Shown: positions 15,824 through 23,002 of the stretch, one piece after another
Numbering within the stretch: the first letter of the stretch is position 1
How the letters are laid out: each line of letters starts with the position of its first letter
DNA from: Bacteroidaceae bacterium
GTDB lineage: Bacteria; Bacteroidota; Bacteroidia; Bacteroidales; Bacteroidaceae
Direction: 5' to 3'
NCBI GenBank assembly: GCA_024401305.1
Contig: JAKSLI010000031.1
Location: 1-37,593 of the forward strand
Length of the DNA: 37,593 bases
Made by a program: the position numbers and the translations under genes
Notes under the pieces: generated by a model
The model's database searches: none
The model's input: only the letters and a program-made list of their open reading frames with translations
Told to the model about the DNA's origin: nothing

Positions 15824-17212
15824 ATGAATACTAAACAGAATACACTTAAAGGAAGTTTCTCAATGTGCGGCAAAGGTCTGCACACAGGATTGATGCTCAC
15901 TGTTACTTTCAATCCTGCTCCTGAGAATACTGGCTATAAGATTCAGCGTATAGACATTGAAGGTCAGCCTATTATCGACGCTATCGCAGAGAATGTTGTT
16001 GACACTCGTCGTGGTACTGTTGTTGGCAAGGGCGATGTCCGTATATCAACTATTGAACATGCGCTTTCAGCACTTTACGCTCTCGGCATCGACAACTGTC
16101 TCATGCAGGTCAATGGCCCTGAGTTTCCTATCCTTGACGGCTCGGCAATTTCATACGTAGAGAAGATCAACGAGGTCGGAATCGAGGAGCAGACAGCACC
16201 AAAGGACTATTATATCATTCGCAAGAAGATAGAGGTTCGTGACGAAGAGACTGGTTCTTGCGTGACTATTCTTCCTGATGACGAGTTCTCTATCACAGCA
16301 ATGTGTTCTTTCGAGAGCAAGTTCATCAACTCTCAGTTTGCCACTCTCGACAATCCTGAGAACTATGCAACAGAAATCGCACCTGCTCGTACATTCGTTT
16401 TTGTACGCGATATCGAGCCACTTCTTGAGGCAAACCTCATCAAGGGTGGTGACATGGACAACGCTATCGTAATCTACGAGCGTCAGACTACTCAGGAACG
16501 TCTCGACCATCTTGCAGACCTTCTCAAGGTGCCTCGCATGGATGCTTCAAACCTTGGCTACATTCAGCACAAGCCACTCCAGTGGGAGAACGAATGTACA
16601 CGCCACAAGCTCCTCGACATTATCGGTGACATGGCGCTCATTGGCAAGCCTATCAAGGGTAGAATCGTGGCTACTCGCCCTGGTCATTCCATCAACAACA
16701 AGTTCGCTCGCCTTATGCGCAAGGAGATAAAGAAGCACGATGTACAGGCTCCAATGTACGATCCAAACGAGGCTCCAATAATGGATGTCAACCGTATTCG
16801 TGAGCTTCTTCCACATCGCTATCCAATGCAGCTTGTAGATAAGGTTATTGCTGTTGGTCCAACTTCCATCGTTGGCGTTAAGAACATCACTTCAAACGAG
16901 CCATTCTTCCAGGGACATTTCCCAGAAGAGCCAGTCATGCCAGGCGTACTTCAGATAGAGGCAATGGCACAGTGTGGCGGTCTTCTTGTACTTAATAATG
17001 TTGATGAGCCTGAGCGTTATTCAACTTATTTCATGAAGATTGATGGCGTGAAGTTCCGTCAGAAGGTTGTTCCTGGCGACACACTCCTCTTCCGTGTTGA
17101 GCAGCTTGCACCAGTTCGCCATGGCATCACTACAATGCGCGGCTATATGTTCGTTGGCGACCATGTGGTTTCTGAGGCAACATTCACAGCTCAGATCGTT
17201 AAGAATAAGTAA
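15824..17212 (+). CDS. lpxC: LpxC-FabZ fusion: UDP-3-O-acyl-GlcNAc deacetylase / 3-hydroxyacyl-ACP dehydratase
   Basis: Two enzymes in one 462-residue chain, a Bacteroidota/Chlorobi hallmark. Residues ~1-310 are the zinc amidase LpxC, the committed step of lipid A synthesis: zinc ligands His79 (STIEHALSALYALG) and the His/Asp of RHKLLDIIGDMALIG are in place. From about residue 320 the FabZ hot-dog domain begins (MDVNRIRELLPHRYPMQLVD) with catalytic His365 in GHFPEEPVMPG and Glu379 in LQIEAMAQ. The fusion ties lipid A precursor supply to fatty-acid elongation. An upstream TTG (15818) gives two extra residues; the ATG at 15824 is preferred. It lies between lpxD and lpxA. A 14-bp stem hairpin follows the stop. 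Confidence 0.97.
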   Translation: MNTKQNTLKGSFSMCGKGLHTGLMLTVTFNPAPENTGYKIQRIDIEGQPIIDAIAENVVDTRRGTVVGKGDVRISTIEHALSALYALGIDNCLMQVNGPEFPILDGSAISYVEKINEVGIEEQTAPKDYYIIRKKIEVRDEETGSCVTILPDDEFSITAMCSFESKFINSQFATLDNPENYATEIAPARTFVFVRDIEPLLEANLIKGGDMDNAIVIYERQTTQERLDHLADLLKVPRMDASNLGYIQHKPLQWENECTRHKLLDIIGDMALIGKPIKGRIVATRPGHSINNKFARLMRKEIKKHDVQAPMYDPNEAPIMDVNRIRELLPHRYPMQLVDKVIAVGPTSIVGVKNITSNEPFFQGHFPEEPVMPGVLQIEAMAQCGGLLVLNNVDEPERYSTYFMKIDGVKFRQKVVPGDTLLFRVEQLAPVRHGITTMRGYMFVGDHVVSEATFTAQIVKNK

Positions 17213-17215
17213 AGG

Positions 17216-17374
17216 TTCAAGTTAATCAAGCCACAACTTGATTAACTTGAGGCTGTTGGCTAAAAGCTAAAGGCTAAAGGCCACCATTCGGAAGAAATAT
17301 AGACTTAATTATTGCGCAAGCTGCTTTTAGCCTTTAGCTTTAAGCCTCAAGTTGAGCTTGCGAGACTTGAATAG
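17216..17374. repeat. Composite palindromic repeat, copy A
   Basis: A perfect 14-bp stem (17217-17230 with 17237-17250) opens the element, followed by GAGGCTGTTGGCTAAAAGC and GCTAAAGGCTAAAGGCC. After a centre with CCATTCGG the reverse set appears (GCTTTTAGCCTTTAGC, AAGCCTC) and a second hairpin-forming end with TCAAG and CTTGA. It fills the gap between lpxC-fabZ and lpxA. The left stem could also stop transcription, but no T-tract follows. Confidence 0.8.
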
Positions 17375-17381
17375 TAAATAT

Positions 17382-18152
17382 ATGAATCAAATCCATCCAT
17401 TAGCAATAGTCCATCCTGATGCGAAGATAGGTGACAATAATGTCATCGGACCATTCTGTGTGATAGACGAGAATGTTGTTATAGGCAACAACAACAAGTT
17501 CCTTAACAGCGTAACTATCCACTTCGGCGCACGCATTGGCGACAATAACGAATTCTTCCCTGGCGCAAGCATTTCCACAAAACCTCAGGATTTGAAGTTC
17601 CGTGGCGAGGACACTCTCTGCGAAATAGGCAACAACAACTCTATTCGCGAGAATGTTACAATCTCTCGTGGCACGGCTTCAAAGGGCACGACAAAGGTGG
17701 GCAATGGCTGTCTTCTTATGGAGAACATGCACATCGGTCACGACTGCGTTGTAGGAAACAACTGCATCATTGGCAACACAACAAAGCTTGCCGGTGAGGT
17801 TATCATCGAAGACTGCGCTATTATCTCTGCCTGCGTGCTTATCCATCAGTTCTGCAAGGTTGGAGGTTATGGCATTATCCAGGGCGGAACACGCTTCTCT
17901 GTGGATGTTCCACCGTTCATCGTCGTTGGCAAGGAACCAGCTCACTATTGCGGAGTTAACCTTATTGGCTTGCGTCGCCGTGGTTTCTCGAACGAGATAA
18001 TCACAGCTATCCATGATGCTTACCGCACTCTCTACGGTGCTCCAACCCTGAATGAAGGAATTGCAGTTCTCGAAGCAATGGAGAATCGTCCTAAGGAAAT
18101 TGACATGATCATCAATTTCTGCAAGACGTCAGAGCGCGGTGTGATGAGATAG
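17382..18152 (+). CDS. lpxA: Acyl-ACP--UDP-N-acetylglucosamine O-acyltransferase
   Basis: First acylation of lipid A synthesis on UDP-GlcNAc. The 256-residue protein begins MNQIHPLAIVHPDAKIGDNN and shows hexapeptide beta-helix repeats to about residue 185 (including HIGHDCVVGNNCIIGN with the catalytic histidine region), then the C-terminal helical domain GLRRRGFSNEIITAIHDAYR. A TTG at 17352 would extend the frame into the repeat element; the ATG gives the standard length. It closes the lpxD-lpxC/fabZ-lpxA set. Confidence 0.97.
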   Translation: MNQIHPLAIVHPDAKIGDNNVIGPFCVIDENVVIGNNNKFLNSVTIHFGARIGDNNEFFPGASISTKPQDLKFRGEDTLCEIGNNNSIRENVTISRGTASKGTTKVGNGCLLMENMHIGHDCVVGNNCIIGNTTKLAGEVIIEDCAIISACVLIHQFCKVGGYGIIQGGTRFSVDVPPFIVVGKEPAHYCGVNLIGLRRRGFSNEIITAIHDAYRTLYGAPTLNEGIAVLEAMENRPKEIDMIINFCKTSERGVMR

Positions 18153-18160
18153 CCTGTTGT

Positions 18161-18371
18161 TCGCGACCGAAGTCGCGAGGGTAAAAGCTAAAGGCTTAAG
18201 GCTAAAGGCCTTGCCATTCGGATGATAATCCATTTGAAACAAAATAAGAATCCCTGCTAAAACAATGCGTTTTAGCAGGGATTTATTATTTACTTGTTAT
18301 ATATTTAATCCGTCCGGATGGCAGCCTTAAGCCTTTAGCTTTTACCCTTTAGCCTCGAAGCTCTGCTTCGA
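18161..18371. repeat. Composite palindromic repeat, copy B, interrupted by a terminator
   Basis: The left hairpin is TCGCGAC-CGAA-GTCGCGA (18161-18178), then GGGTAAAAGCTAAAGGC and GCTAAAGGCC. The right half is CCGGATGG, GCCTTAAGCCTTTAGC and CCTTTAGCC, ending in the hairpin TCGAAGC-TCT-GCTTCGA (18355-18371), which lies 3 bases beyond the stop codon of the DUF4834-like gene. The usual CCATCCGGATGG centre is split by about 110 bases that hold a strong terminator (18249-18283). Confidence 0.8.
18249..18283. terminator. Bidirectional terminator between lpxA and the DUF4834-like gene
   Basis: AATCCCTGCTAAAAC pairs perfectly with GTTTTAGCAGGGATT (15 bp) around a 5-base loop. T-rich sequence follows on the plus strand (ATTTATTATTTA) and A-rich sequence precedes it, so it can end both the lpx transcript and the convergent minus-strand transcript. 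Confidence 0.88.
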
Positions 18372-18374
18372 ACC

Positions 18375-18683
18375 TTATTCAACTTCCTCAAAATCTACAT
18401 ATTCACCTTGGTTTTCCTTGAAAATCTTCTGGTGATTGCCACGATTGCCGCCTGACGACTGTTGCTGTTCGCCACGAGAAGAGCCGCGGTTGCTTGACTG
18501 CTGCTGATTATTGCTTGAGCCGCTTTGTCCATAGCCTCCTGCGCGAGACGAATAACCGTTTCGCTGATTGCCGTTGTAGTTGTTGCCTCTAAGCATTCTC
18601 CATACAGTGCCAATGATACCACCAACGAAAAGGATTGGAACTATTATGATTAAGAGAAGAATGATGAATATGAAATGAAACAT
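18375..18683 (-). CDS. Small membrane protein, DUF4834-like
   Basis: 102 residues. Residues ~2-27 form one hydrophobic helix (FIFIILLLIIIVPILFVGGI). A low-complexity linker rich in Gly, Ser, Asn, Gln and Arg runs from ~33 to 85. The C-terminus IFKENQGEYVDFEEVE is an acidic tail like that seen in the Bacteroidota DUF4834 family, whose function is unknown. It is encoded after the ClC channel gene on the same strand (57-base gap). Confidence 0.75.
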   Translation of the reverse strand: MFHFIFIILLLIIIVPILFVGGIIGTVWRMLRGNNYNGNQRNGYSSRAGGYGQSGSSNNQQQSSNRGSSRGEQQQSSGGNRGNHQKIFKENQGEYVDFEEVE

Positions 18684-18740
18684 AGCTGTTTTTTCGGTTT
18701 AAATTAGTGATTAAGCGCTATACGGATTGGATGTTAAGCG

Positions 18741-20504
18741 CTATTCCTGTGAGAGATCGTGCACCATCTGACGGTAAACGCGATAGACATGATACCTCGA
18801 TATATATCCAACTAGCGTGCCATCAGGTGTACAAACAGGCAATTGATGCGCGTGAGTCTCGTCTAATCTTGACATAACCGAGGTCATAGGGTCGTTAACG
18901 CCTATTATGGATGCTGGCTGCGACATGAGCTGGCGAACCGTGAAATGATGGTAAAGCTCTGTGCGGAACACGATGTGGCGCAGTTTCATCAGGTCTATTT
19001 CGCCAAGAAGATGACCGGCATCGTCAAGCACCGGCAGCACATTGCGCTTTGAACGCGAGAGATATTTCACGAGTTGTCCGAGTTCCACATCAGGCTTCAC
19101 GCTCTCGTTGTTCTTCTCGATAACATTCTCTATATTCATTAATGTAAGCACGGCCTTGTCGGTGTGGTGCGTAAGGAGCTTGCCTTCGCGGGCAAGACGA
19201 CCGGCATAGATGGAATGTGGCTCGAAGATGTTTATCGTGAGATAAGACACAATCGCTACGATGATGAGCGGAATGAACATGCTGTAGCCGCCAGTGATGT
19301 CAGCGATAAGGAAGATACCCGTCAGCGGAGCGTGCATGACACCAGCCATGACAGCTGCCATTCCGAGCAGTGCGAAGTTCTTTTCCGGCACTTCTATTCC
19401 AAGTTCACAGATGTTCCAAACGCGGGCGAAGAGGAATCCGGCAAAGGCTCCGATGAAGAGGGATGGTGCGAAAGTACCACCGCAACCGCCACCGCCGTTC
19501 GTTGCCGATGTGGCAAACACCTTCGTAAGCAGAACCATCGTGACATAGATGATGAGCATGTCCGACTTTCCTGCGAAGAAAGATGTGTCGAGAATCTTGT
19601 CCCAATCGGCTGTTGTGGTGCCGTTCAGCAGAATGTTTATGCTGTTGTAGCCTTCGCCGTAAAGGGAAGGGAAGAGAATTATCAGTGTAGAAAGAATCAG
19701 TGCGCCCAAGAACCATTTCATGTAAAAATGTTCCTTCAGCTTGGAGAAGATGCCTTCCGTGAAAGCCATCATGCGCATGAAATAGAGGCTTACGAGACCG
19801 CAGAACACACCGAGAAGTGCGTTTGCAGGAATGCGTCTTACTGTCCAATCGGCATCGAGCGTGAAACTGAACAGCGAATCGCTACCCATGAAGATATATG
19901 TGAAGCAGGTAGCAGTAACGCTGGCAATGAGAATCGGCAGCAAAGAAGCCATCGTAAGATCGATCATCAGCACTTCGAGCGTGAACACAAGACCTGCCAT
20001 CGGAGCCTTGAACACACCAGCAATGGCAGCAGAAGCGCCGCAACCAACGAGCACCATCAGCGTCTTGTTGTCGAGTCCGAAGGCGCGACCGAGGTTACTT
20101 CCTATGGCAGAACCCGTGAGAACGATTGGCGCCTCGGCACCGACGGAACCACCGCAACCGATTGTTATGGCGGAAGCCACGACAGACGACCAGCAGTTGT
20201 GCGCTTTCAGGAAACTCTTCTTTCTGCTTATGGCATATAGGATTCTCGTGATACCGTGCGAGATATTGTCTCTCACCACGAAGCGAACGAACAACGCCGT
20301 GACGAGAATACCAATCGCAGGGTAGAGCATGTAGAGCCAGTTGAAGGTGGTAGGGTCGAAATTATGCGTGAGAAGCTGCTGCACCTGATGGATTATCCAG
20401 TGCAACACATAGCCAGCCACTGCCGCAAAGAAGCCTACGAAGAGGCTCAGCAGCATCAGCAATTGGCGCTCAGATATCTTTTCCTTTATTATAGTAATGT
20501 TCAT
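18741..20504 (-). CDS. ClC-family chloride channel/antiporter with CBS domains
   Basis: 587 residues. The membrane part spans residues ~15-430 with about ten hydrophobic segments. ClC selectivity motifs are recognisable: GCGGSVGAEAPIVL holds the gating glutamate (GAEAP instead of GREGP), and GGGGCGGTFAPSLFIGAFAG is the GxFxP motif. Residues ~450-585 form two CBS domains (SRSKRNVLPVLDDAGHLLGE; MSQPASIIGVNDPMTSVMSRL in part), which in other ClC proteins sense nucleotides. It may exchange chloride for protons or conduct passively; sequence alone does not settle this. The GAEAP variant is the only notable departure from the classical motifs. Confidence 0.92.
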   Translation of the reverse strand: MNITIIKEKISERQLLMLLSLFVGFFAAVAGYVLHWIIHQVQQLLTHNFDPTTFNWLYMLYPAIGILVTALFVRFVVRDNISHGITRILYAISRKKSFLKAHNCWSSVVASAITIGCGGSVGAEAPIVLTGSAIGSNLGRAFGLDNKTLMVLVGCGASAAIAGVFKAPMAGLVFTLEVLMIDLTMASLLPILIASVTATCFTYIFMGSDSLFSFTLDADWTVRRIPANALLGVFCGLVSLYFMRMMAFTEGIFSKLKEHFYMKWFLGALILSTLIILFPSLYGEGYNSINILLNGTTTADWDKILDTSFFAGKSDMLIIYVTMVLLTKVFATSATNGGGGCGGTFAPSLFIGAFAGFLFARVWNICELGIEVPEKNFALLGMAAVMAGVMHAPLTGIFLIADITGGYSMFIPLIIVAIVSYLTINIFEPHSIYAGRLAREGKLLTHHTDKAVLTLMNIENVIEKNNESVKPDVELGQLVKYLSRSKRNVLPVLDDAGHLLGEIDLMKLRHIVFRTELYHHFTVRQLMSQPASIIGVNDPMTSVMSRLDETHAHQLPVCTPDGTLVGYISRYHVYRVYRQMVHDLSQE

Positions 20505-20510
20505 TGTTAT

Positions 20511-20630
20511 TCAAATTTCGCTTCGCTCATTTGAGGCTGAAGGCTAAAGGCTAAAAGCTAAAAGCCCCATCCGGATGGAAGCCTTAAGCCTTTACCCTTT
20601 AGCCTGTAGCCTCGATAGCGCGAGCTATCG
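20511..20630. repeat. Composite palindromic repeat, copy C (compact and complete)
   Basis: The left hairpin is TCAAAT/ATTTGA (20511-20534), then GGCTGAAGGCTAAAGGC and CTAAAAGCTAAAAGCC, a perfect palindromic centre CCATCCGGATGG (20567-20578), then GCCTTAAGCCTTTACCC and TTTAGCCTGTAGCCTC, and the right hairpin CGATAGC-GCGA-GCTATCG (20613-20630). The right hairpin contains the last codon and stop of the tsaC gene. The whole can fold into one long hairpin with side stems. Confidence 0.85.
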
Positions 20631-21191
20631 AATAATTTCCACCTGTCCGTCCTGCTTCAGTCGGATGATGCTTGAAGGCTGTGCCTTTGTCTTGTCGCCG
20701 CGGCGGAATGAGCAAACATAGTCAACGGCATCGATTATCTCCTGGTCGATATCCTTGAAGATTGCCGCAGAAGGCATTCCGCTGATGTTTGCGCTTGTTG
20801 ATACGATAGGCTTCTGGAAGCGGTAGCACATCTGCTTTGAAAACTCCTCGCGAGTGACACGGATGCCCACGCTGCCGTCTTCGGCAAGGAGGTTAGGGGC
20901 AAGACCCGAAGCACCGTCAAGGATGACGGTTGTAGGCTTTGTGGCAAGTTCCATGATGTCCCAAGCCACATCTGGCACATTGCGCACATAGCGCTGCACG
21001 CGAGATTCGCTGTCAACGAGGCAGATGAGCGCCTTTGAGTCCTCACGCTGCTTTATCTTGTAAACCTTCTCAACAGCCTTTGGGTTTGTGGCATCACAAC
21101 CGATGCCCCATATTGTGTCGGTAGGGTAGAGGATAACTCCGCCTTCGCGAAGCACCTTCACCGCATTTTCTATGTCAATAGTACAATTCAT
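20625..21191 (-). CDS. tsaC: L-threonylcarbamoyladenylate synthase
   Basis: Makes threonylcarbamoyl-AMP from threonine, bicarbonate and ATP for the universal t6A37 modification of ANN-decoding tRNAs. The 188-residue protein is the short TsaC/YwlC/Sua5 catalytic domain: GGVILYPTDTIWGIGCDATN, KIKQREDSKALICLV, GIRVTREEF, and PIVSTSANISGMPSA. The ATG at 21191 was chosen; an upstream TTG (21221) would overlap a terminator. The stop codon and last codon (CGA TAG) lie within the terminal hairpin of a repeat element. The other t6A genes (tsaB, tsaD, tsaE) are not nearby. Confidence 0.95.
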   Translation of the reverse strand: MNCTIDIENAVKVLREGGVILYPTDTIWGIGCDATNPKAVEKVYKIKQREDSKALICLVDSESRVQRYVRNVPDVAWDIMELATKPTTVILDGASGLAPNLLAEDGSVGIRVTREEFSKQMCYRFQKPIVSTSANISGMPSAAIFKDIDQEIIDAVDYVCSFRRGDKTKAQPSSIIRLKQDGQVEIIR

Positions 21192-21211
21192 CGTATATTT
21201 TCTATAAGCAG

Positions 21212-21243
21212 AAAAACGCAAGAGTGTTAATTCCCTTGCGTTT
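21212..21243 (-). terminator. Terminator downstream of the lipoprotein gene
   Basis: AAACGCAAG (21214-21222) pairs with CTTGCGTTT (21235-21243). On the minus strand the stem is followed by TTTTT. It separates the lipoprotein transcript from tsaC, which starts 21 bases further on. Confidence 0.8.
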
Positions 21244-21287
21244 CCCTTGGTATTATCTTTTGTTTTTCGTTTTCGTTTTCGTCTTCG

Positions 21288-21770
21288 TTACTGTGCAACG
21301 TCGTCATCCACTACCTTCTCCTGTTTCTTTGCCCAGTCGTAGTAGTCATTGTCGTAACGGTTGTCAGAGAGTTTTGTAAGATGGATGTATCCCATGTCCC
21401 AGCCGCTGCGAGCCTGTTGCAGATAACCGCAAAGCTGACCGCGTCTCAGTTCATAATCCGCGATAACAACTTCAGAACCGTCATCGTAGCTCAGGTAAAT
21501 ATTGCCTCTGTCAACGCTCCAGTTGAATCTTGAGTAGTCGTTGCCGTAGTGATACATGTTCTCGTCATATTCGTAGCCGCGGCCATGTCTTGAGAAACCA
21601 TCCTGATAGAAACGGATATCTACATAGAAAGAACCATTCTTGGAGTCAACTGTACCGCGCCAAGTGCCGTCAAGTTCAAGCGCTATCTGTTGGTCTTCGT
21701 CACATGAAGTGAGCGAGAAAGACATTATTGCAATGAGTGCAAGAGTGAAAATTGTGGTTAATTTCTTCAT
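21288..21770 (-). CDS. Lipoprotein, small beta-rich domain, unknown function
   Basis: 160 residues from the ATG at 21770; an upstream extension to 21896 crosses the promoter and is not credible. MKKLTTIFTLALIAIMSF is a signal peptide and LTSC a lipobox, with the lipidated Cys23. Acidic residues follow directly (CDEDQ), which in Bacteroidota can act as a surface-export signal, so the protein may face outward. The mature part alternates aromatic and polar residues (GTWRGTVDSKNGSFYVDIRF; GNIYLSYDDGSEVVIADYEL), suggesting a small beta-barrel or sandwich of the lipocalin-like kind seen in many Bacteroidota lipoproteins. It is divergent from trxB and has its own promoter. No specific function can be assigned. 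Confidence 0.8.
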   Translation of the reverse strand: MKKLTTIFTLALIAIMSFSLTSCDEDQQIALELDGTWRGTVDSKNGSFYVDIRFYQDGFSRHGRGYEYDENMYHYGNDYSRFNWSVDRGNIYLSYDDGSEVVIADYELRRGQLCGYLQQARSGWDMGYIHLTKLSDNRYDNDYYDWAKKQEKVVDDDVAQ

Positions 21771-21812
21771 AGTTGTTGCTATATAAATTAATGATTTGGA
21801 TATTTTCGAGGG

Positions 21813-21844
21813 CAAAAGTAACACTTTTTTCATCTTTATACAAA
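21813..21844 (-). promoter_or_regulatory. Promoter of the lipoprotein gene
   Basis: On the minus strand TTTG (21841-21844) and TACTTTTG (21813-21820) are separated by exactly 20 bases, a full match to the Bacteroidota promoter. The start codon is 42 bases downstream. Confidence 0.8.
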
Positions 21845-21862
21845 TAATTACATAAGATTTTT

Positions 21863-21870
21863 TAACTTTG
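21863..21870 (+). promoter_or_regulatory. trxB: -7 promoter box of trxB
   Basis: TAACTTTG followed by CAGC, 37 bases before the trxB ATG. It sits back to back with the lipoprotein promoter; the -33 position has no good TTTG. Confidence 0.65.
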
Positions 21871-21907
21871 CAGCAAATTATAAATTTATTTAACAAAACC
21901 TAATATA

Positions 21908-22852
21908 ATGGAACACACCAAATGTCTCATTATCGGTAGTGGACCTGCGGGTTACACTGCTGCCATATATGCTTCAAGAGCTAACCTCAAGCCAATAGAA
22001 TATTGCGGTCTCCAGATGGGAGGTCAGCTTACTCAGACCACAACCGTAGAGAACTTCCCAGGCTATCCTGACGGTGTTGATGCCAACATGATGATGATGG
22101 ACATCCGCCAGCAGGCGGAGAATTTCGGCGCAGACATACGCGACGGCATCGTTACGAAGGTCGATTTCTCAAAGCGTCCTTACATTATTACTATTGATAA
22201 TGGCGACCAGATAGAGGCTGAAACCGTAATCATTGCTACCGGTGCTTCCGCAAAATATCTCGGACTTCCTGACGAGGAGCGCTTCAAGGGCATGGGTGTT
22301 AGTGCTTGTGCCACTTGCGACGGCTTCTTCTATCGCAAGAAGACTGTTGCTGTCGTAGGCGGTGGCGATACAGCTTGCGAGGACGCTCTATATCTCTCAG
22401 GACTTGCCAAGAAGGTATATCTCGTTGTGCGCAAGCCATTCCTCCGCGCGTCAAAGGTTATGCAAGACCGCGTGATGAACACGGAGAACATCGAGGTTCT
22501 CTTTGAACATAACACTCTCGGACTCAATGGCGACGGAAAGGTTGGCGTTCAGGGCGCACGACTCGTGAAGCGCAAGGGCGAGGCTGACGAAGAGGAAGTG
22601 AACATCGACATCGACGGATTCTTCCTTGCCATCGGTCATAATCCAAACACGGAAATCTTCCGCGAGTGGCTTGATGTTGACAACATGGGCTATTTCAAGA
22701 CCATCGACGGCACTCCAAAGACAAAGATTCCTGGAGTATATGTTGCAGGCGACTGCGCAGACCCTGTCTATCGCCAAGCCATCGTAGCTGCCGGTTCTGG
22801 TTGCAAGGCTGCCCTCGAGGCAGAACGCTTCCTGCTGGAAGACCCCCTCTAA
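21908..22852 (+). CDS. trxB: Thioredoxin reductase
   Basis: NADPH-dependent flavoenzyme that reduces thioredoxin. The 314-residue protein has the FAD loop IIGSGPAGYTAAIYASRA, the redox motif CATC (Cys134-Cys137 in VSACATCDGFF), the NADPH loop VAVVGGGDTACEDA and the C-terminal FAD motif GVYVAGDCADP. It is a standard low-molecular-weight enzyme. The last residues (EDPL and stop) are encoded inside an intergenic repeat (GACCCCCTCTAAATCTCCCC), so the natural C-terminus may have been rewritten by repeat insertion. Thioredoxin itself is not adjacent. Confidence 0.97.
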   Translation: MEHTKCLIIGSGPAGYTAAIYASRANLKPIEYCGLQMGGQLTQTTTVENFPGYPDGVDANMMMMDIRQQAENFGADIRDGIVTKVDFSKRPYIITIDNGDQIEAETVIIATGASAKYLGLPDEERFKGMGVSACATCDGFFYRKKTVAVVGGGDTACEDALYLSGLAKKVYLVVRKPFLRASKVMQDRVMNTENIEVLFEHNTLGLNGDGKVGVQGARLVKRKGEADEEEVNIDIDGFFLAIGHNPNTEIFREWLDVDNMGYFKTIDGTPKTKIPGVYVAGDCADPVYRQAIVAAGSGCKAALEAERFLLEDPL

Positions 22853-22990
22853 ATCTCCCCCACAAGGGGAGACTTTAAAGCATTAGTGATTACAAACCGA
22901 AAGAAATAACTAAATTAATAACTAACTCCTCATCCTCAAGAACATATTTTATTCTCCCTCCCATAAGGGGGAGGGTCGGGGTGGGGCTTA
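22841..22990. repeat. Paired C-run/G-run intergenic repeat between trxB and the MFS gene
   Basis: Two related hairpins: TCTCCCC-CACAA-GGGGAGA (22854-22872), and CCCTCCC with GGGAGGG (22956-22975) followed by TCGGGGTGGGGCTT. These resemble the widespread Bacteroidota intergenic repeat. The first overlaps the trxB stop codon; the second ends 13 bases before the next start codon. The stems could act as transcription or processing signals. Confidence 0.75.
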
Positions 22991-23002
22991 AACTAACAAA
23001 TT

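Noticed and set aside
19164-20240. 358-residue plus-strand frame opposite the ClC gene
   Set aside because: Shadow of the ClC coding sequence; composition is His/Arg/Glu-rich and lacks any domain, while the opposite strand has clear ClC motifs.
21771-21896. Extended N-terminus of the lipoprotein gene
   Set aside because: It runs through the consensus promoter at 21813-21844 and would bury the signal peptide.
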